Below are positions 22,998-34,597 of a stretch of 64,000 nucleotides of DNA, piece by piece (within the stretch, counting starts at the first letter, position 1; every line of letters begins with the position of its first letter). Under the pieces are notes generated by a model that was given only the letters and a program-made list of their open reading frames with translations, made no database searches and was not told the DNA's origin. The position numbers and the translations under genes are program-made. Origin of the DNA: Dendrobium chrysotoxum (Eukaryota; Streptophyta; Magnoliopsida; Asparagales; Orchidaceae); contig CM034298.1 of the NCBI GenBank assembly GCA_019925795.1, forward strand, positions 51,424,365 through 51,488,364, read 5' to 3'.

Positions 22998-24803
22998 TGT
23001 TGCAATCTAGGCGCCCTAGCAATTGATTTTGATGATAACAAATAATATTGACTGAATTAATATGTTCTTCCTTGAAAAATATAAATATTTTTTCTTGTCT
23101 GTGAGCACTAACTGCTCAAGACTGCTGGAGACTCAAGACTGGATAGAATATGATGTACATAATTTGTAGTTTATTTTCTTTAATTTTTTTATTTGTTGAG
23201 TCTGCCACAAAAGAGTGTATGCAAATGGGGTGACCATGCACACACACAGGGGGAGAGTTTTTTTATATGGTTATTTTTTTTAAAAATAATCATACTATAC
23301 AATTTTTAATCGTAATATATGATCAGTTATTAAAACTCAGGCTTAATGGCTAATTCTGAATAATTAGTTTTATGAACTAATCATACTATATGATCATGAT
23401 CATACTGTATGATTTGTTCCAACCTAAAAACCCTAGCCGACAGCATAAATTTGGTAAGAATTTAAAATTTAATTTTTTTGAACTAATCGTACTATACGAC
23501 TATAATCGTATAATATGATCATTTAAAATCTTGCCAAAATTATCCCCCATAATCAAGCAATTATATATTGGTTTCTTAATTACTATCATTCGTACTGTAC
23601 GATATGAATCGTACTATATGATGTACAGAGATGATTTTTATCATCCCATTGATCGTAACAGACGAAACCATGATTTTTTAAACTATTCATCCCAGATGAT
23701 ATTTATATCATACAGGATGTTGATCTTAAATGAACTATTTGTACTATACAATGTATAAAGTGCGGGACAATGTACATATATGAATTCGATCGTCCCATAG
23801 GTCATCCTGTACAAATAATTGAAAATAAAATGATCATTTAGTATGATCTGTGGATCGTACGGTACGATGTTTATAAAATTTGTGAACTGTTCATCTGTAT
23901 TCGTACTAGACGAAACTATTTTTGAACTGATCGTAATGGATGATATTTGATCGTACTTATGAACAGATTCATCAAATTTGAATTATTTGGGTTTTCTGAA
24001 GCCTAATCTAAAAAAGGAGCTTTTCTTATTCAGAGATGTTGTTGGAGAAGTAGTTCTGACTTCTTGTGAGGAGCGTGATAAAGGAAGGAACTCTTGAGAG
24101 GGAGCTTTTTAAGAAATCCAGGATTTGTGAAAGGAAGGAGAAGGTGAGCTTGAGCGAGAGAGAGGAGTGTGAGGGGATCATACGGTTGCTCCGAGCTAGC
24201 TGCACGCTTGCTCCTCCTGTGGCCTTGGTGAGTCTTGTGGGAGCTCTCTAGGGAGAGAGTCTTCAAAGTCAACGTCCTTGAGGCACTCTACCTTCTCCAA
24301 GAGGGAGAAAAAGAAGAAGGTCTGCTGCCGTCACTAGGAGGGTGACATAGCGTCTGGTACTCCACCACACCGGGGAAGGTGAAAGTGAGTCTTGTAAAGG
24401 CTTCTTCGCCTTGCTATGGGAGCAGAAGGAGAGTCAACTTTTAGTAGTGTAATACTCGGAGTGGAGGACTCCAGGGAGTGGACGTAGGTCAAGTGACCGA
24501 ACCACTATAAAAATTTTTGGTGTGTTTTTTTTATTTTTTTCACATTTTAAATTTTCATGCATTTATTTACTATGCTAATTGCTTGGTGAAAATTTTAATT
24601 TTAATTATTTATTGCGAGATTTGAAATTATATCATCACTATCATAATTGTGAATAAATCTTTAGCTTTCGCATTTGATTAGTTAAATCTTCTAATTGAAA
24701 AATAAAAAAAAGGAAAAAGAAAATCCACAAAAACCTAGAACTCTTTTTAGGATTTATTTTTAAAATACAAATTCAGCCCCTCTTAGTGCATATCGAACTT
24801 TTA
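22998..24803 (+). repeat. E3 5' LTR
   Basis: Starts tgttgcaatctagg and ends aactttta (CA decayed to TA). Contents: a GT/CA tract with 'gcacacacac', palindrome array 23,285-23,965, then an A-rich TATA candidate 'ctaaaaaagg' near 24,009, and a conserved U5 block at about 24,466-24,523 with 'gtggacgtaggtca' and 'cgaaccactataaaa' that is homologous to E1, E2 and E4. The open frames at 24,030-24,272 lie in the leader and are not supported as genes. Confidence 0.85.
23285..23965. promoter_or_regulatory. Palindrome array in E3 5' LTR
   Basis: The GATCGTAC-type dyad, e.g. 'atcgtactatacgac' forms near 23,484, 'cgtactgtacgatatg' near 23,590, and 'gatcgtacggtacgatg' near 23,854. Non-CG decay forms such as TCATACTGTATGA are frequent. 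Confidence 0.75.
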
Positions 24804-24805
24804 AG

Positions 24806-24817
24806 TGGTGTCAGAGC
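24806..24817 (+). promoter_or_regulatory. Primer-binding site of E3
   Basis: Reads TGGTGTCAGAGC two bases after the LTR, one transition away from the tRNA-iMet complement TGGTATCAGAGC. Confidence 0.8.
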
Positions 24818-24862
24818 GGGGTTTCAAAATAGTATTTTAGAAAACCTAGAAATATATGATCC

Positions 24863-26630
24863 ATGGCATAATTTGGTAACTGTAACACTGTGGAGGGTTA
24901 TTCAATAATCCGCCCACCTTTATTTGACAATATACCATTTGATTTTTGAAAAATTTACATGTTTACATTTTTATAATCTATAGACTATCACATGTGGATG
25001 TTGGTTCAAGAAGGTTACTCTACACCGTTTTGTCTCTTAAATGGCGTTAAAACTGATTTATCATTTAATGAATGTAGTAATGAGGATAGGAAACTCGCAT
25101 AATTAAAGACAAAATGTCTGAATTGTTTCTTTTGCGCATTAAAATTACAAGATTATATGTGAGTGTCTACTTGTAATACTGGTAAGAAAATTTGGGATAG
25201 ATTGTGTATCACGCACGAAGGAACCAGTGAGATTAAATAGTCTAGGTTAAACATACTACTAAATGATTACGAACTCTTTCACATAAAACCTAGCGAGACT
25301 ATATCTGAAATGTACACTAGATTCACCCAGATAGTAACATCTTTGCATGCTTTAGGAAGAGAGTTATCTAATTCTAAAAAAGTGAATAAAATATTGAGAT
25401 GTTTGCCTAGCTCTTACGATGTAAAAATAACTGTAATAACTGAGTCCAAAGATTTAAATGTTTATTCAATTGACAATTTGCTTGGGTTGCTCATTGCCAA
25501 CGAGCAAGGAGTGAGTCAAAGATAAAGTGATATAAGAGAAAATAAGAAGGAGTGAACTGTGGCTCTAAAAGTGAACAATTTGGAAAGTGATAGTTCTGCA
25601 GTGGAGGAAGATGACGACATAACCTTGATGTCTCGTCAGTTCAAGAATTTTTTGAGAAAAAAGCAACAGCGTCATCAATATAACTGAAACAAAGGTAAAA
25701 GCTCAAAGAATACCAAAGTTGCATCTAACATAATTTTCTTTGAGTGTAGAAAACCAGGTCATCTTCGAGCTGATTTCCCCAACATAAAGACTCATCAAAT
25801 AAAGGAGAAGGGCGATGAAAAGCCAAAATTCAAGAAGGGCAAACTGAAGATATAAAAAGCTTTTTGGGCTGACTCTGCTTCAGAATCATCAAAAGAAGAA
25901 GCAGAGGAGGAGGTAACAAATTTATGTCTTATGACTAATGATAACTTTGATCAATCAGATCAAGATGAGATATGTCAATTTCATATGATGAATTATTAGT
26001 TATTTCTGAAAGATTCATGACTCGTATAGAAAGTTGAAGAAAATGCATGCTAGTCTTAACACTGATTTTAATACTTTATAAAATTAGCATGCTAGTTTAG
26101 TTAAAGAACATTTTAACTTGGATAGAAATCATATGTCCCTGCTTGATGAATTTGATGCATTAAATAAGATGCATGTTGAATTAACTACTGCACATGATTC
26201 TTTAAAATCATCACATGTTGAACTAGAAAAAGCATTTAAGGAATTAGAAGAACTTGCATGGGAAATAGATAGCAATGAGCATACATTGAAATGAGAAGTA
26301 TTAAGCTATGAAAGTGCAAATGAATACTTAAGAGCAAAGGTAATAATATTAGAAAATAATAAACCAGTACCCTCACTTATTGAATGGTTCAACCCCTAAT
26401 CATTGCATACATCACACAAACCTAAGAAGAGGCACCATCACTCACACAGGTTAGTGAACCCATTTCCCAGTGTTAGGTGTTACTCTTGTGGTATGCTAGG
26501 TCACATAGCTCGCACTTGCACAATTCACCATAGGACACATCTAGTGTAGAGACCTAGGCTATATTCATCACATTCATTCAAGCATAAAGAGGAACCCAAA
26601 CTCACTTGGGTTCCCAAAATTAATCTTTGA
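24863..26630 (+). pseudogene. Gag of E3, broken
   Basis: The start region is recognisable by comparison (GGYS-type residues, then IRPPLFDN), but an indel after the ATG shifts the frame. The UBN2 gag domain follows (FTQIVTSLHALGRELSNSKKVN near 25,320-25,390; ESKDLNVYSIDNLLGLLI near 25,441). The first zinc knuckle reads FECRKPGHLRADFP (third ligand kept, last Cys lost). A long coiled-coil segment lies at about 26,000-26,350. A second knuckle, CYSCGMLGHIARTC at about 26,480-26,521, has all four ligands. The frame ends TGA at 26,628-26,630 directly after a 'WVPKIN' stretch. Several stops lie in between. Confidence 0.85.
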
Positions 26631-26642
26631 TTGACATTATAG

Positions 26643-29600
26643 GGATGCTCTCATAAAAGACCTAGTGAGAGCATGTGATACCTGGACAATGGCTGTTTGA
26701 GACATATGACTGGAGACATGAAGTAGTTCATGACACTGGAGGTTAGGTCAGGAGGCAAGGTAACTTTAGGAGACAACACCACTAGGAAAGTGGTGGGGTC
26801 AGGTATCATTGGGAATTTTAAAAATTTTGTAATTGAAAATGTTCTGTTAGTTGATGGTTTAAAGCACAATCTTTTAGGTATTAGTCAATTATATGACAAG
26901 GGTTTTGATATAAAGTTTCTTTATAACAAATGCATGATTAGCTTAGATGATAAACTTGTGTTAGAAGAAAAACGGATAAACAATGTCTATATGTTGGACC
27001 TAAATTGCATTGAAAACTCAAATCCTTTATGTTTGAAAATATTAGATGATGACTCATAGCTATGGCATAGTGCCATGCTAGCATGAAAGCTCTTAGGAAT
27101 ATCACTCAGAAAGACCTAGTTAGAGGCATACTTAAGTTAAACTTCACTAAGGACCACCTATGTGATGCCTTCCAACTAGAAAAATAAGTAAAATGATCAT
27201 TTCTTTCAATCAAGGATATCAACACGACTAGGCCACTAGAAATTCTTCACATGGACCTATTTGGACTTGTTAGTACGGCTAGCCTAGGAGGGAAATCTTA
27301 TGGATTTGTAATAGTGGATGACTACTCTAGGTTTACTTGGGTAAAATTTTTAGCACATAAAAATGAGTCATTTAAAGAGTTTAGAACCTTCTCCACTTGG
27401 ATTCAAAGGAAATTAGGATGTAAAATCTCAACAATCCATAGTGACCACGGTATAGAAGTTAAGAATGATAAGTTTGAATTATTTTGTCAAGAGATAGGAA
27501 TATAACATAACTTCTCTGCCCCTAGGACCCCTCAGCAAAATGGAATAGCCGAAAGAAAGAATAGATCTTTGGTTGAAGCTACTAGGGCAATGTTAGCTGA
27601 ATACACTCTACCTAGATATTTTTGGGCAGAAGTAGTGAATACTGCTTGTTATATTTTAAATAGGGTGAATGCTAGACCAAAACTTAATAAGATACCCTAT
27701 GAACTGCTTAAGGGTAGGACACCTAATCTTTCTTACTTATATATTTTTGGTTGCAAATGCTTTATCTTAATCAATGGTAAGTCACCCTTAGGAAAGTTTG
27801 ATCCTAAATCTGATGAAGGCTTCTTCTTAGGCTATTCATTCGTAGGTAAAGCCTATAGAATCTTTAATAAGAGGATCCTTATAGTAGAAGAATCTACCCA
27901 TATTATATTTGATGAGTCAGATAAGACTTTTGAACCTAATTTTGAAGAAGAAGAAGTTGTGTTCACTGAGGGGGTAGAAACCATGCCATAGAAATAGAGT
28001 AGAACATTAGGAGCGTTTGCCTAGAGATTGAAAATATTCTTCTAGTTATCCTAGAGAATTGATCCTAGGAGATCCATTAGAAGGTGTAAAAACTAGGCAT
28101 GGACGTAGGAAGAAAGTTATTCATTCTACATTTATTTTGATGATTGAACCCACCAACATAGATCAAGCCCTGGAAGATGATTTTTGGATCCTAGCAATGC
28201 AAGAAGAGCTAAACCAATTTGTTAGGAATGATATGTGGGAATTAGTCAAAAGACCTAAGGAACAAAGTGTGATTGGACCGAAGTGAGCCTTTAAGAATAA
28301 GATGAATGACTTGAGAATAGTAATGAGAAATAAGGCCAGATTAGTAGCAAAGGGGTATAACCAAATTGAGGGAATAGATTTTGAGGAAATCTTTGCCCCA
28401 GTAGCCAGAATAGAAGCCATCAGGGTGCTCTTAGCCTTTACTTGCTTCAAGGGTTTCAAATTATATCAAATGGATGTTAAGAGTGCTTTCCTAAATGGGG
28501 TAATCAAAAAAGATGTTTATGTTGAGCAACCCATCGGATTTGAAAACTCATAATTTTCAAATTATGTGTTTAAATTGAAAAAGGTACTATATGGATTAAA
28601 GCAAGCACCCAGAGCCTGGTATGAAAGATTTAGTATATTCCTACTAGATAGAGGCTTTGTTAAGGGTAGTGTTGACACCACCCTTTTTTTAAAAAAGATA
28701 GGAAATGAGATACTCATTATTCAGATTTATGTAGATGACATCTTATTTGGATCTTCAGAGAAAACTTATGCGATGAATTTTCAAAAATAATGAGTGATGA
28801 GTTAGAAATGAGTATGATGGGAGAACTTAATTACTTCCTTGGGTTTAGTGTAAAGCAGATGGAAGATGGAATATTCTTTATCCAATCTAAGTACATCAAG
28901 GATATTCTAAAAAGGTATGAAATGGACACTGATAAGGCCATGAATACTCCCATGAGTTCTAACATTCAATTAGATAAATATTCAAATGAAAAGCCAATAG
29001 ACCAGAAGAAGTATAGGGGAATAATTAGATCACTTCTCTGTTTAACTACCAGCATACCATATATAATATTTAGTGTATGTCTCTATGCTCGCTTTCAAGC
29101 TGACCCAAAAGAGTCCCACATGATTGCTATCAAGAGAATCCTTATATATCTAATAGGGACCCCGAACTTAGGAATTTGGTATCCTAGACATAGCGCTGCA
29201 TTTAAAATCTTAAGGTATTCAGATTCTAACTTTACTGAATGTAGGGTAGATAGAAAAAGCACCTCTGGTACCTATGAATTTATAGGACAATCCTTAATTT
29301 CATGGTCCAGTAGAAAAAAAAATTCGGTAGCACTTTCAATGGCTGAAGCGGAATATATAGCAGTAGGAAGCTGTATTACTCAAGTTATATAGTTAAAATA
29401 ATAGCTTTTAGATCTTAGACTACCTGTAGGAACCATCCCAATAATGTGCGACAATACTAGTGCAATATGCATATCTAAAAATCTAATTCAGCACTCACGA
29501 ACAAAACATATAGACATTATGCATCACTTTATTAGAGATCATGTAGTAAAGGACGATATTGAACTGCATCTTATTACTATTAGAGATCAACTGGCTGATA

Positions 29601-29677
29601 TATTCATAAAACCATTAGCTTATGACATCTTTAGCACCTTGAGGATAAAATTCGGTGTCATAGACATACATGCTTAA
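26643..29677 (+). pseudogene. Pol polyprotein of E3, broken
   Basis: Opens after TAG at 26,640-26,642. Protease motif YLDNGCLRHMTGD near 26,679 has Asn for the Ser of DSG and a TGA just before it. GAG-pre-integrase is damaged near 27,060-27,190. Integrase: HMDLFGLVSTASLGGKSYG near 27,249, HSDHGIEV near 27,440, and IAERKNRS near 27,546 with the catalytic Glu kept. RT: YQMDVKSAFLNG near 28,464, then LKKVLYGLKQAPRAWYERF near 28,572, and IQIYVDDILFGSS near 28,722 with the YVDD active site intact. RNase H: DSNFTECRVDRKSTSG near 29,223, and the terminal RTKHIDIMHHFIRDHV near 29,500. It ends IDIHA then TAA. Breaks are stops (27,057; 28,285; 29,390 region) and short frame changes. Confidence 0.9.
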
Positions 29678-29764
29678 TTAAAACACAAAAAAAAGGATTT
29701 TTGATCTTCTCACACTCATCTTTGTGACTCCAACTCCTTGAATTCCTATGAATATTATATTATA

Positions 29765-30185
29765 TGAATCACTATCGTACTGTACGATCCATCCTAATAC
29801 ATAAATCATAGCCTTTAATTCCATCAACGGTCCAGATATGCCTGTTGGTGCATACCTTGTATTGTATGAACCATCATCATACTGTATGAAACATAATATT
29901 AAACATCGTACTATATGAACCTCCACTCATACTGTACGATCCACGTGTCAACTAGATTGGGATGAATTTAAACTCGACCGATACGATCATTATTGCTATT
30001 CGTACTGTACGACTATTTTTTTCAAAAGTCGTTCATACGAATCCTAAGGATGAATAACCTCTCTCTCTAAATCGTCCGATATGATCCTGATCGTACTGTA
30101 TGATTTGATTGCTTTTTCTGACAAGTCATCCAGATGAATTTATTCACCTAATTATACTGTACGAACCACTATCGTGCTGTACGAT
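29765..30185. promoter_or_regulatory. Internal palindrome array of E3, upstream of third ORF
   Basis: Begins right after pol: 'atcgtactgtacgatcc' near 29,774, 'tattcgtactgtacgac' near 29,997, 'gatcgtactgtatgattt' near 30,088, 'atcgtgctgtacgatca' near 30,171. Same half-site as the E3 LTR arrays. An open frame (from 30,109) crosses its end only because the third-ORF frame happens to stay open upstream. Confidence 0.75.
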
Positions 30186-30198
30186 CAACCAGAAAATC

Positions 30199-30205
30199 TA
30201 TAAAT
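30199..30205 (+). promoter_or_regulatory. TATA-like element before E3 third ORF
   Basis: TATAAAT in the context CTATAAATTGGAGG, 69-75 bases before the ATG at 30,274, followed by a pyrimidine-rich leader. It lies just below the palindrome array, the same arrangement as in the LTR promoter. Equivalent elements are seen in E2 and E4. Confidence 0.5.
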
Positions 30206-30273
30206 TGGAGGGTTATTTTTGCTCAACACATTCCCAGTTCTCTAAATCTCTCATTCCCTCCACTTTTCGTCCA

Positions 30274-31386
30274 ATGGCTGGTGGAAGCAAATGTGGTACA
30301 CTATTTGAGGGGAGTTCTTCCTCCTTTCAGTGGTTCGATGACTATTTTCTCTCTGCTGCTGATGAAAAAACCTATACCAAGTTCAAAGCGGCAAAGATTA
30401 TTCCCTCACGTATGCTTAACCAAGCCGCTTTACAATTCGAGGTTATGAATCTCTTTGCCTCCACCACTCTACAGTCTCTTCTTACCCTAGCTTTCCCATT
30501 TCACTCTGAATTCCTCTACAAACTCTTAGCTAATCTTAGGATAAATTTTGAATGCACAAACTTGACTTCCTATGTTTGCAAACGAAATGTGGAAATCATT
30601 AAAGCTGATTTGGTTGAATACATTGGACTCTCTACCGACGGACCTTATCCCACATCTCTTCTTACCAATGACTTTGATTGGACTTTAGTTAATATGTTGC
30701 TTAGGAATATACCCCCAAACCAACACCTACCACTTATACAATCCCTAACTCAAAATGCTCGCGTTATCTAGTACGTTCTTCGAACATCCATTATAGCAAA
30801 AGTTGGAGATCACATCCACATTGCCCCACTTCTGTCTGTAGTAACTTACTTAATCATGTCAGCCACCAAATTTGATGAAGCCCAAATAATCTTGGACTAC
30901 ATTCATAGCTTGTATACTATTCGATATCCCAGTGCCCGACGAAAATAAAATATTTCCTTAGGACATATCATAGGATACATCCTCGACGCCAAATATCAAC
31001 TCAGCTATCCTATTCCACCGGATAATCTTCCTATCTTTTACACAGATGCCTCCTTCCGTATTCTTTTCCATCGGGGGCATGCACACACAGATCTTGATTT
31101 TGATGAAGAAGAGGAAGCTGCTCTTGCGGAAGGACCTCCACCACCATCCATACCACCACCTGGACCTGCCTACCCTGCATACCCTCTGGATGATATTATT
31201 TCACGGCTTGATCGACTAGAAACTCGACTGGATTACCACATTGACCAACAACACCGCCAGCATGAAGAAGATATACGATGGTTTGGCGAACGATCCACCT
31301 CGATAGATCAACAGTTCGCGTTCATCCATCAGCACTTTTAGCCACCTCCACCATAACCACCACTTGATCAGGATCCCGACTACTAA
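30274..31386 (+). pseudogene. Third ORF (env-position) of E3, 370 codons with a few C-to-T stops
   Basis: The best copy of the third ORF. From ATG (MAGGSKCG) to TAA (QDPDY) the reading frame is kept for 370 codons without a net frameshift. Stops are at 30,772 (TAG for an expected Gln), near 30,946 (TAA), and in the tail near 31,340 and 31,356 (TAG and TAA for Gln). Regions: Ser-rich start (1-25), helical/hydrophobic part with 'LLTLAFPFHSEFLYKLLANL' (about 68-88), 'DFDWTLVNMLL' (about 137), 'GDHIHIAPLLSVVTYLIM' (about 178), 'FDEAQIILDYIHSL' (about 200), 'SLGHIIGYIL' (about 228), 'FYTDASFRILFH' (about 254), acidic EEEEA, Pro-rich linker, and a coiled-coil-like 'DDIISRLDRLETRLDYHI' (about 307-324). 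Function unknown. No signal peptide or obvious membrane anchor. Confidence 0.8.
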
Positions 31387-31488
31387 TTACTTTAGCTTGT
31401 TTGTGTTTCGTAGTTCTTTCTAGTGTACTATTTTTCCTTGTACTAGTTTTATTGCTTTTACTTGCTTCAGTGTACCCCTCTTTTTGTT

Positions 31489-31776
31489 GCTGTCAAAAGG
31501 GGAAGAAGTTCTATGATGTTATATTTTTCAGTTCTATGTTATATGTTATTTTTATTATATTTTTGTTAATCTTGTTATGTTCTATTTCTGTTTAAAATTA
31601 TAAACAACAACAACAACAACATCAAGCCTTTAAAATTATAAATAAAAAAACAAAAAAAATCTGAAAATCCTCTTATCTTTTAAAATCCATCATCTAGTAA
31701 GGGGGAGCTAATGAAGAAATGACCTCTATCTTTCCTACCCGATAACATTATTTGACATCATAAAAAAGGGGGAGAT
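31489..31776 (+). promoter_or_regulatory. Polypurine tracts of E3
   Basis: Three purine runs: GTCAAAAGGGGAAGAAG (about 31,492), AGTAAGGGGGAGC (about 31,697) and AAAAAAGGGGGAGAT directly at the 3' LTR (31,762-31,776). The rest of 31,387-31,776 is AT-rich and noncoding, with a short CAA microsatellite near 31,603. Confidence 0.75.
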
Positions 31777-33615
31777 TATTGCAATCCAGGCTCCCTAGCA
31801 CTTGATTTTGATGATAACAAATAATATTGACTAAATTAATATATTCTTCCTTGAAAATATAAATGTTTATTCTTGTCTGTGAGCACTATCTTTTCAAGTA
31901 AGATAAACACTGCTCAAGATTGCTGGAGACACAAGACTGGATAGAATAGGATGTACAAGAATTTGTATTTTATTTTCTTTAAATTTTTTATTTGTTGAGT
32001 CTGCCACAAAAGAGTGTATGCAAATGGGGTGACCATGCACACACACATAGGGGAGAGTTTTTTTTATAGTTATTTTTTTAAAATAATCATACTATATAAT
32101 TTTTAATTGTACTATATGATTAGTTATTAAAACTCAGGCTTAACGGCTAATTCTGAATGATTAGTTTTATGAACTAATCATATTGTACGATTGTGATCGT
32201 ACTACACAATTTGTTCAAACCTGAAAACCCTAGCCGCCAGTATAAGTTTGGTAAGAATTTAAATTTTGATTTTTTTGAACTAATCATACTATACGACTAT
32301 AATCGTACTATACGATCATTTTAAATCTTGCCAAAATTATCCCCCATAATAAAGTAATTAAATATTAGTTTCTTAATTACTATCATTTGTACTATATGAT
32401 ATGAATCATACTGTATGATGTACAGAGATAATTTTTGTCATCCCATTGATCGTACCAGACGAAATCATGATTTTTTGAACTATTTATCCCAGACGATATT
32501 TATATCATGCAGGACGATGATCTGAAATGAACTATTTATACTGTATGAAGTACACAGTGCAGGATGATGTACAGAGATGAATTCGATCGTCCCATAGGTC
32601 GTCCCGTATGAACAGTTAAAAATAAAATAATCGTCTAGTATGATCTCTGGATCATACGGTATGATGTTTGTAAAATTTGTGAACTGTTCGTCTGTATTCG
32701 TATTGGATGGACCTATTTTTGAACTGATTGTACTGGATGATATTTGATCGTACTGTATGAACAGAATAATCAAATTTAAATTATTAGGATTTTCTAAAGC
32801 CTAATTTAAAAAAGGAGTTTTTCTTATTCAGAGATGTTGTTGTTGGAGAATTAGTTCTGACTTCTTGTGAGGAGCGTGATAGAGGAAGGAACCCTTGAGA
32901 GGGGGCTTTTCAAGAAATCCAGGGTTTGAGAGAGGAAGGAGAAGGTGAGCTTGAGCGTGAGGGAGAAGGAGTGTGAGGGGATCACATGGTTGCTCCGAGC
33001 TAGCTGCACGCTTGCTCCTCCTATGGCCTAGGTGAGTCTTGTGGGAGCTCTCTAGGGAGAGAGGCTTTAAAGTTAACATCCTCGAGGTACTCTACCTTCT
33101 CCAGAAGGGAGAAAAAGGAGAAGGTCCACTGTCATCACCAGGAGGGTGATATAGCATCTGGTACTCCGCCACACCGGGGAAGGTGAAAGTGAGTATTGTA
33201 AAGGCTTCTACGCCTTACTGTGGGAGCGGAAGGAGAGTCAACTTTTAGTAGTGCAATACTCGGAGTGGAGGACTCCGGGGAGTGGATGTAGGTCAAGTGA
33301 TCAAACCACTATAAAAATTTTTGGTGTGCTTTTTTTGTATTTTTTGCATTTAAATTTTTTGTGCATTTATCTACTGTGCTAACTACTTGGTGAAAAATTA
33401 GATTTTAATTATTTATTGCAAGATTTGAAATTATATCACCACTAAAGTAATTATGAACAAATCTTTAGCTTCTACATTTGATTAGTTAAATCTTCTAATT
33501 AAAAAATAAAAAAGAAAAAAAGAAAAAAGAAAAATCCACAAAAACCTAAAACTCTTGTTAGGATTTATTTTTAAAAAACCAATTCACCCCCCTCTTAGTG
33601 CACATTAAACTTTCA
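31777..33615 (+). repeat. E3 3' LTR
   Basis: Starts tattgcaatccagg (TG decayed to TA) and ends aactttca. It carries about 30 bases more than the 5' LTR, partly an insertion near 31,890-31,915. Palindrome array at 32,085-32,765; conserved U5 block at about 33,270-33,328. Confidence 0.85.
32085..32765. promoter_or_regulatory. Palindrome array in E3 3' LTR
   Basis: Same dyad set as the 5' LTR: 'tcgtactatacgatca' near 32,304, 'tcatactgtatgatgta' near 32,406, 'gatcatacggtatgatg' near 32,650. Several members differ from the 5' LTR by CG-to-TG/CA only. Confidence 0.7.
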
Positions 33616-34597
33616 AAAGAAAGAAATCAAGGTAGTTAATGATTAAGACAATGTTAAATTAATTACAAACAGTAATATTAAGATCACATGAAAAAGATAA
33701 AGACTTAATATTTAAATTACAGAATAATCATGATAAGAAAAAGTTGATCTTTTGCACTGTTTGAAATAGACAGATTATGTAACAATAACTATTACAGAAA
33801 CGACGGAATAGGATTACTAGTTTTCTAATTCAATAGTGAAAATCAATGTTTATTATATAGATTTGTGGGACTGAGAAACTGATAAAAGAAAGATTAATTT
33901 GTGATTTTGCGCATCTTTTCAATTATTTATGGCACACTTTGTACATCTTATCAATTTGGACTAATTTTGTACCATTTTTCAATTTGGCGAACATTACGCA
34001 TCTTTTCATATAAATGGCACACTTTGTGCTTTTTATTCATTTTGGGCTAATTTTCTGCCTCTTTTCAAACTGTCTTTCTAAAATCACTAACACTTAACAC
34101 AAATTATAATAATGAATAAAGATGAACACCTTAAAGTAGAAGTAAAAAATAAAGGTATTACATCAAATTTTCAACAATTTTAGCTATGTAATACTTGAGT
34201 ATTAAAAACATAAAATTGATCTTCTACTCTACACCTAGTGACAATGTAATTTAAAAGTTTTGAGAGACTACGTTTCACATGGAAGTTAACTTTGTAGAGC
34301 AAATTCATTCAATATTTCATATTTGATCAAGATAAGTTATTACCTCATTCACAATGTAATATGCAACAAAACATGAGTTTTTCATTTCATGCATATGAAA
34401 TCAACTTACATCTATACTTTCCCTCACACAGTACAACATCAAGAATCATCCAAGTAACACCTAAGTACATTCACCCAGATATCAAACTTCCAAAGAAAAA
34501 CAAATACATCAAATCCTAAAAGAAAAACATCACATCAGCAGCACATGAGTATAACATCGATACAACTAAAGCAAAAATCAAAAACAGAAGATCATCA
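33616..34597 (-). other. E2 spacer between third ORF and polypurine tracts
   Basis: Collinear with 13,310-14,287 of E1 and noncoding. It contains the 'ttgtgcatctt / tttgggctaattt' repeat set at about 33,905-34,070. The first five bases (aaaga) are the right E3 target duplication. Confidence 0.7.

Larger units (their letters stand above)
22998..33615 (+). mobile_element. E3, SIRE-like copia element, plus strand, nested in E2
   Basis: A complete but degenerate element: 5' LTR 22,998-24,803, primer site 24,806, gag, pol, internal palindrome array, third ORF, three polypurine tracts, 3' LTR 31,777-33,615. It is flanked by aaagg (22,993-22,997) and aaaga (33,616-33,620). Removing it makes E2 collinear with E1 across 13,300-13,330. 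The two LTRs differ by roughly a tenth in sampled stretches, so it predates E4. Confidence 0.85.
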
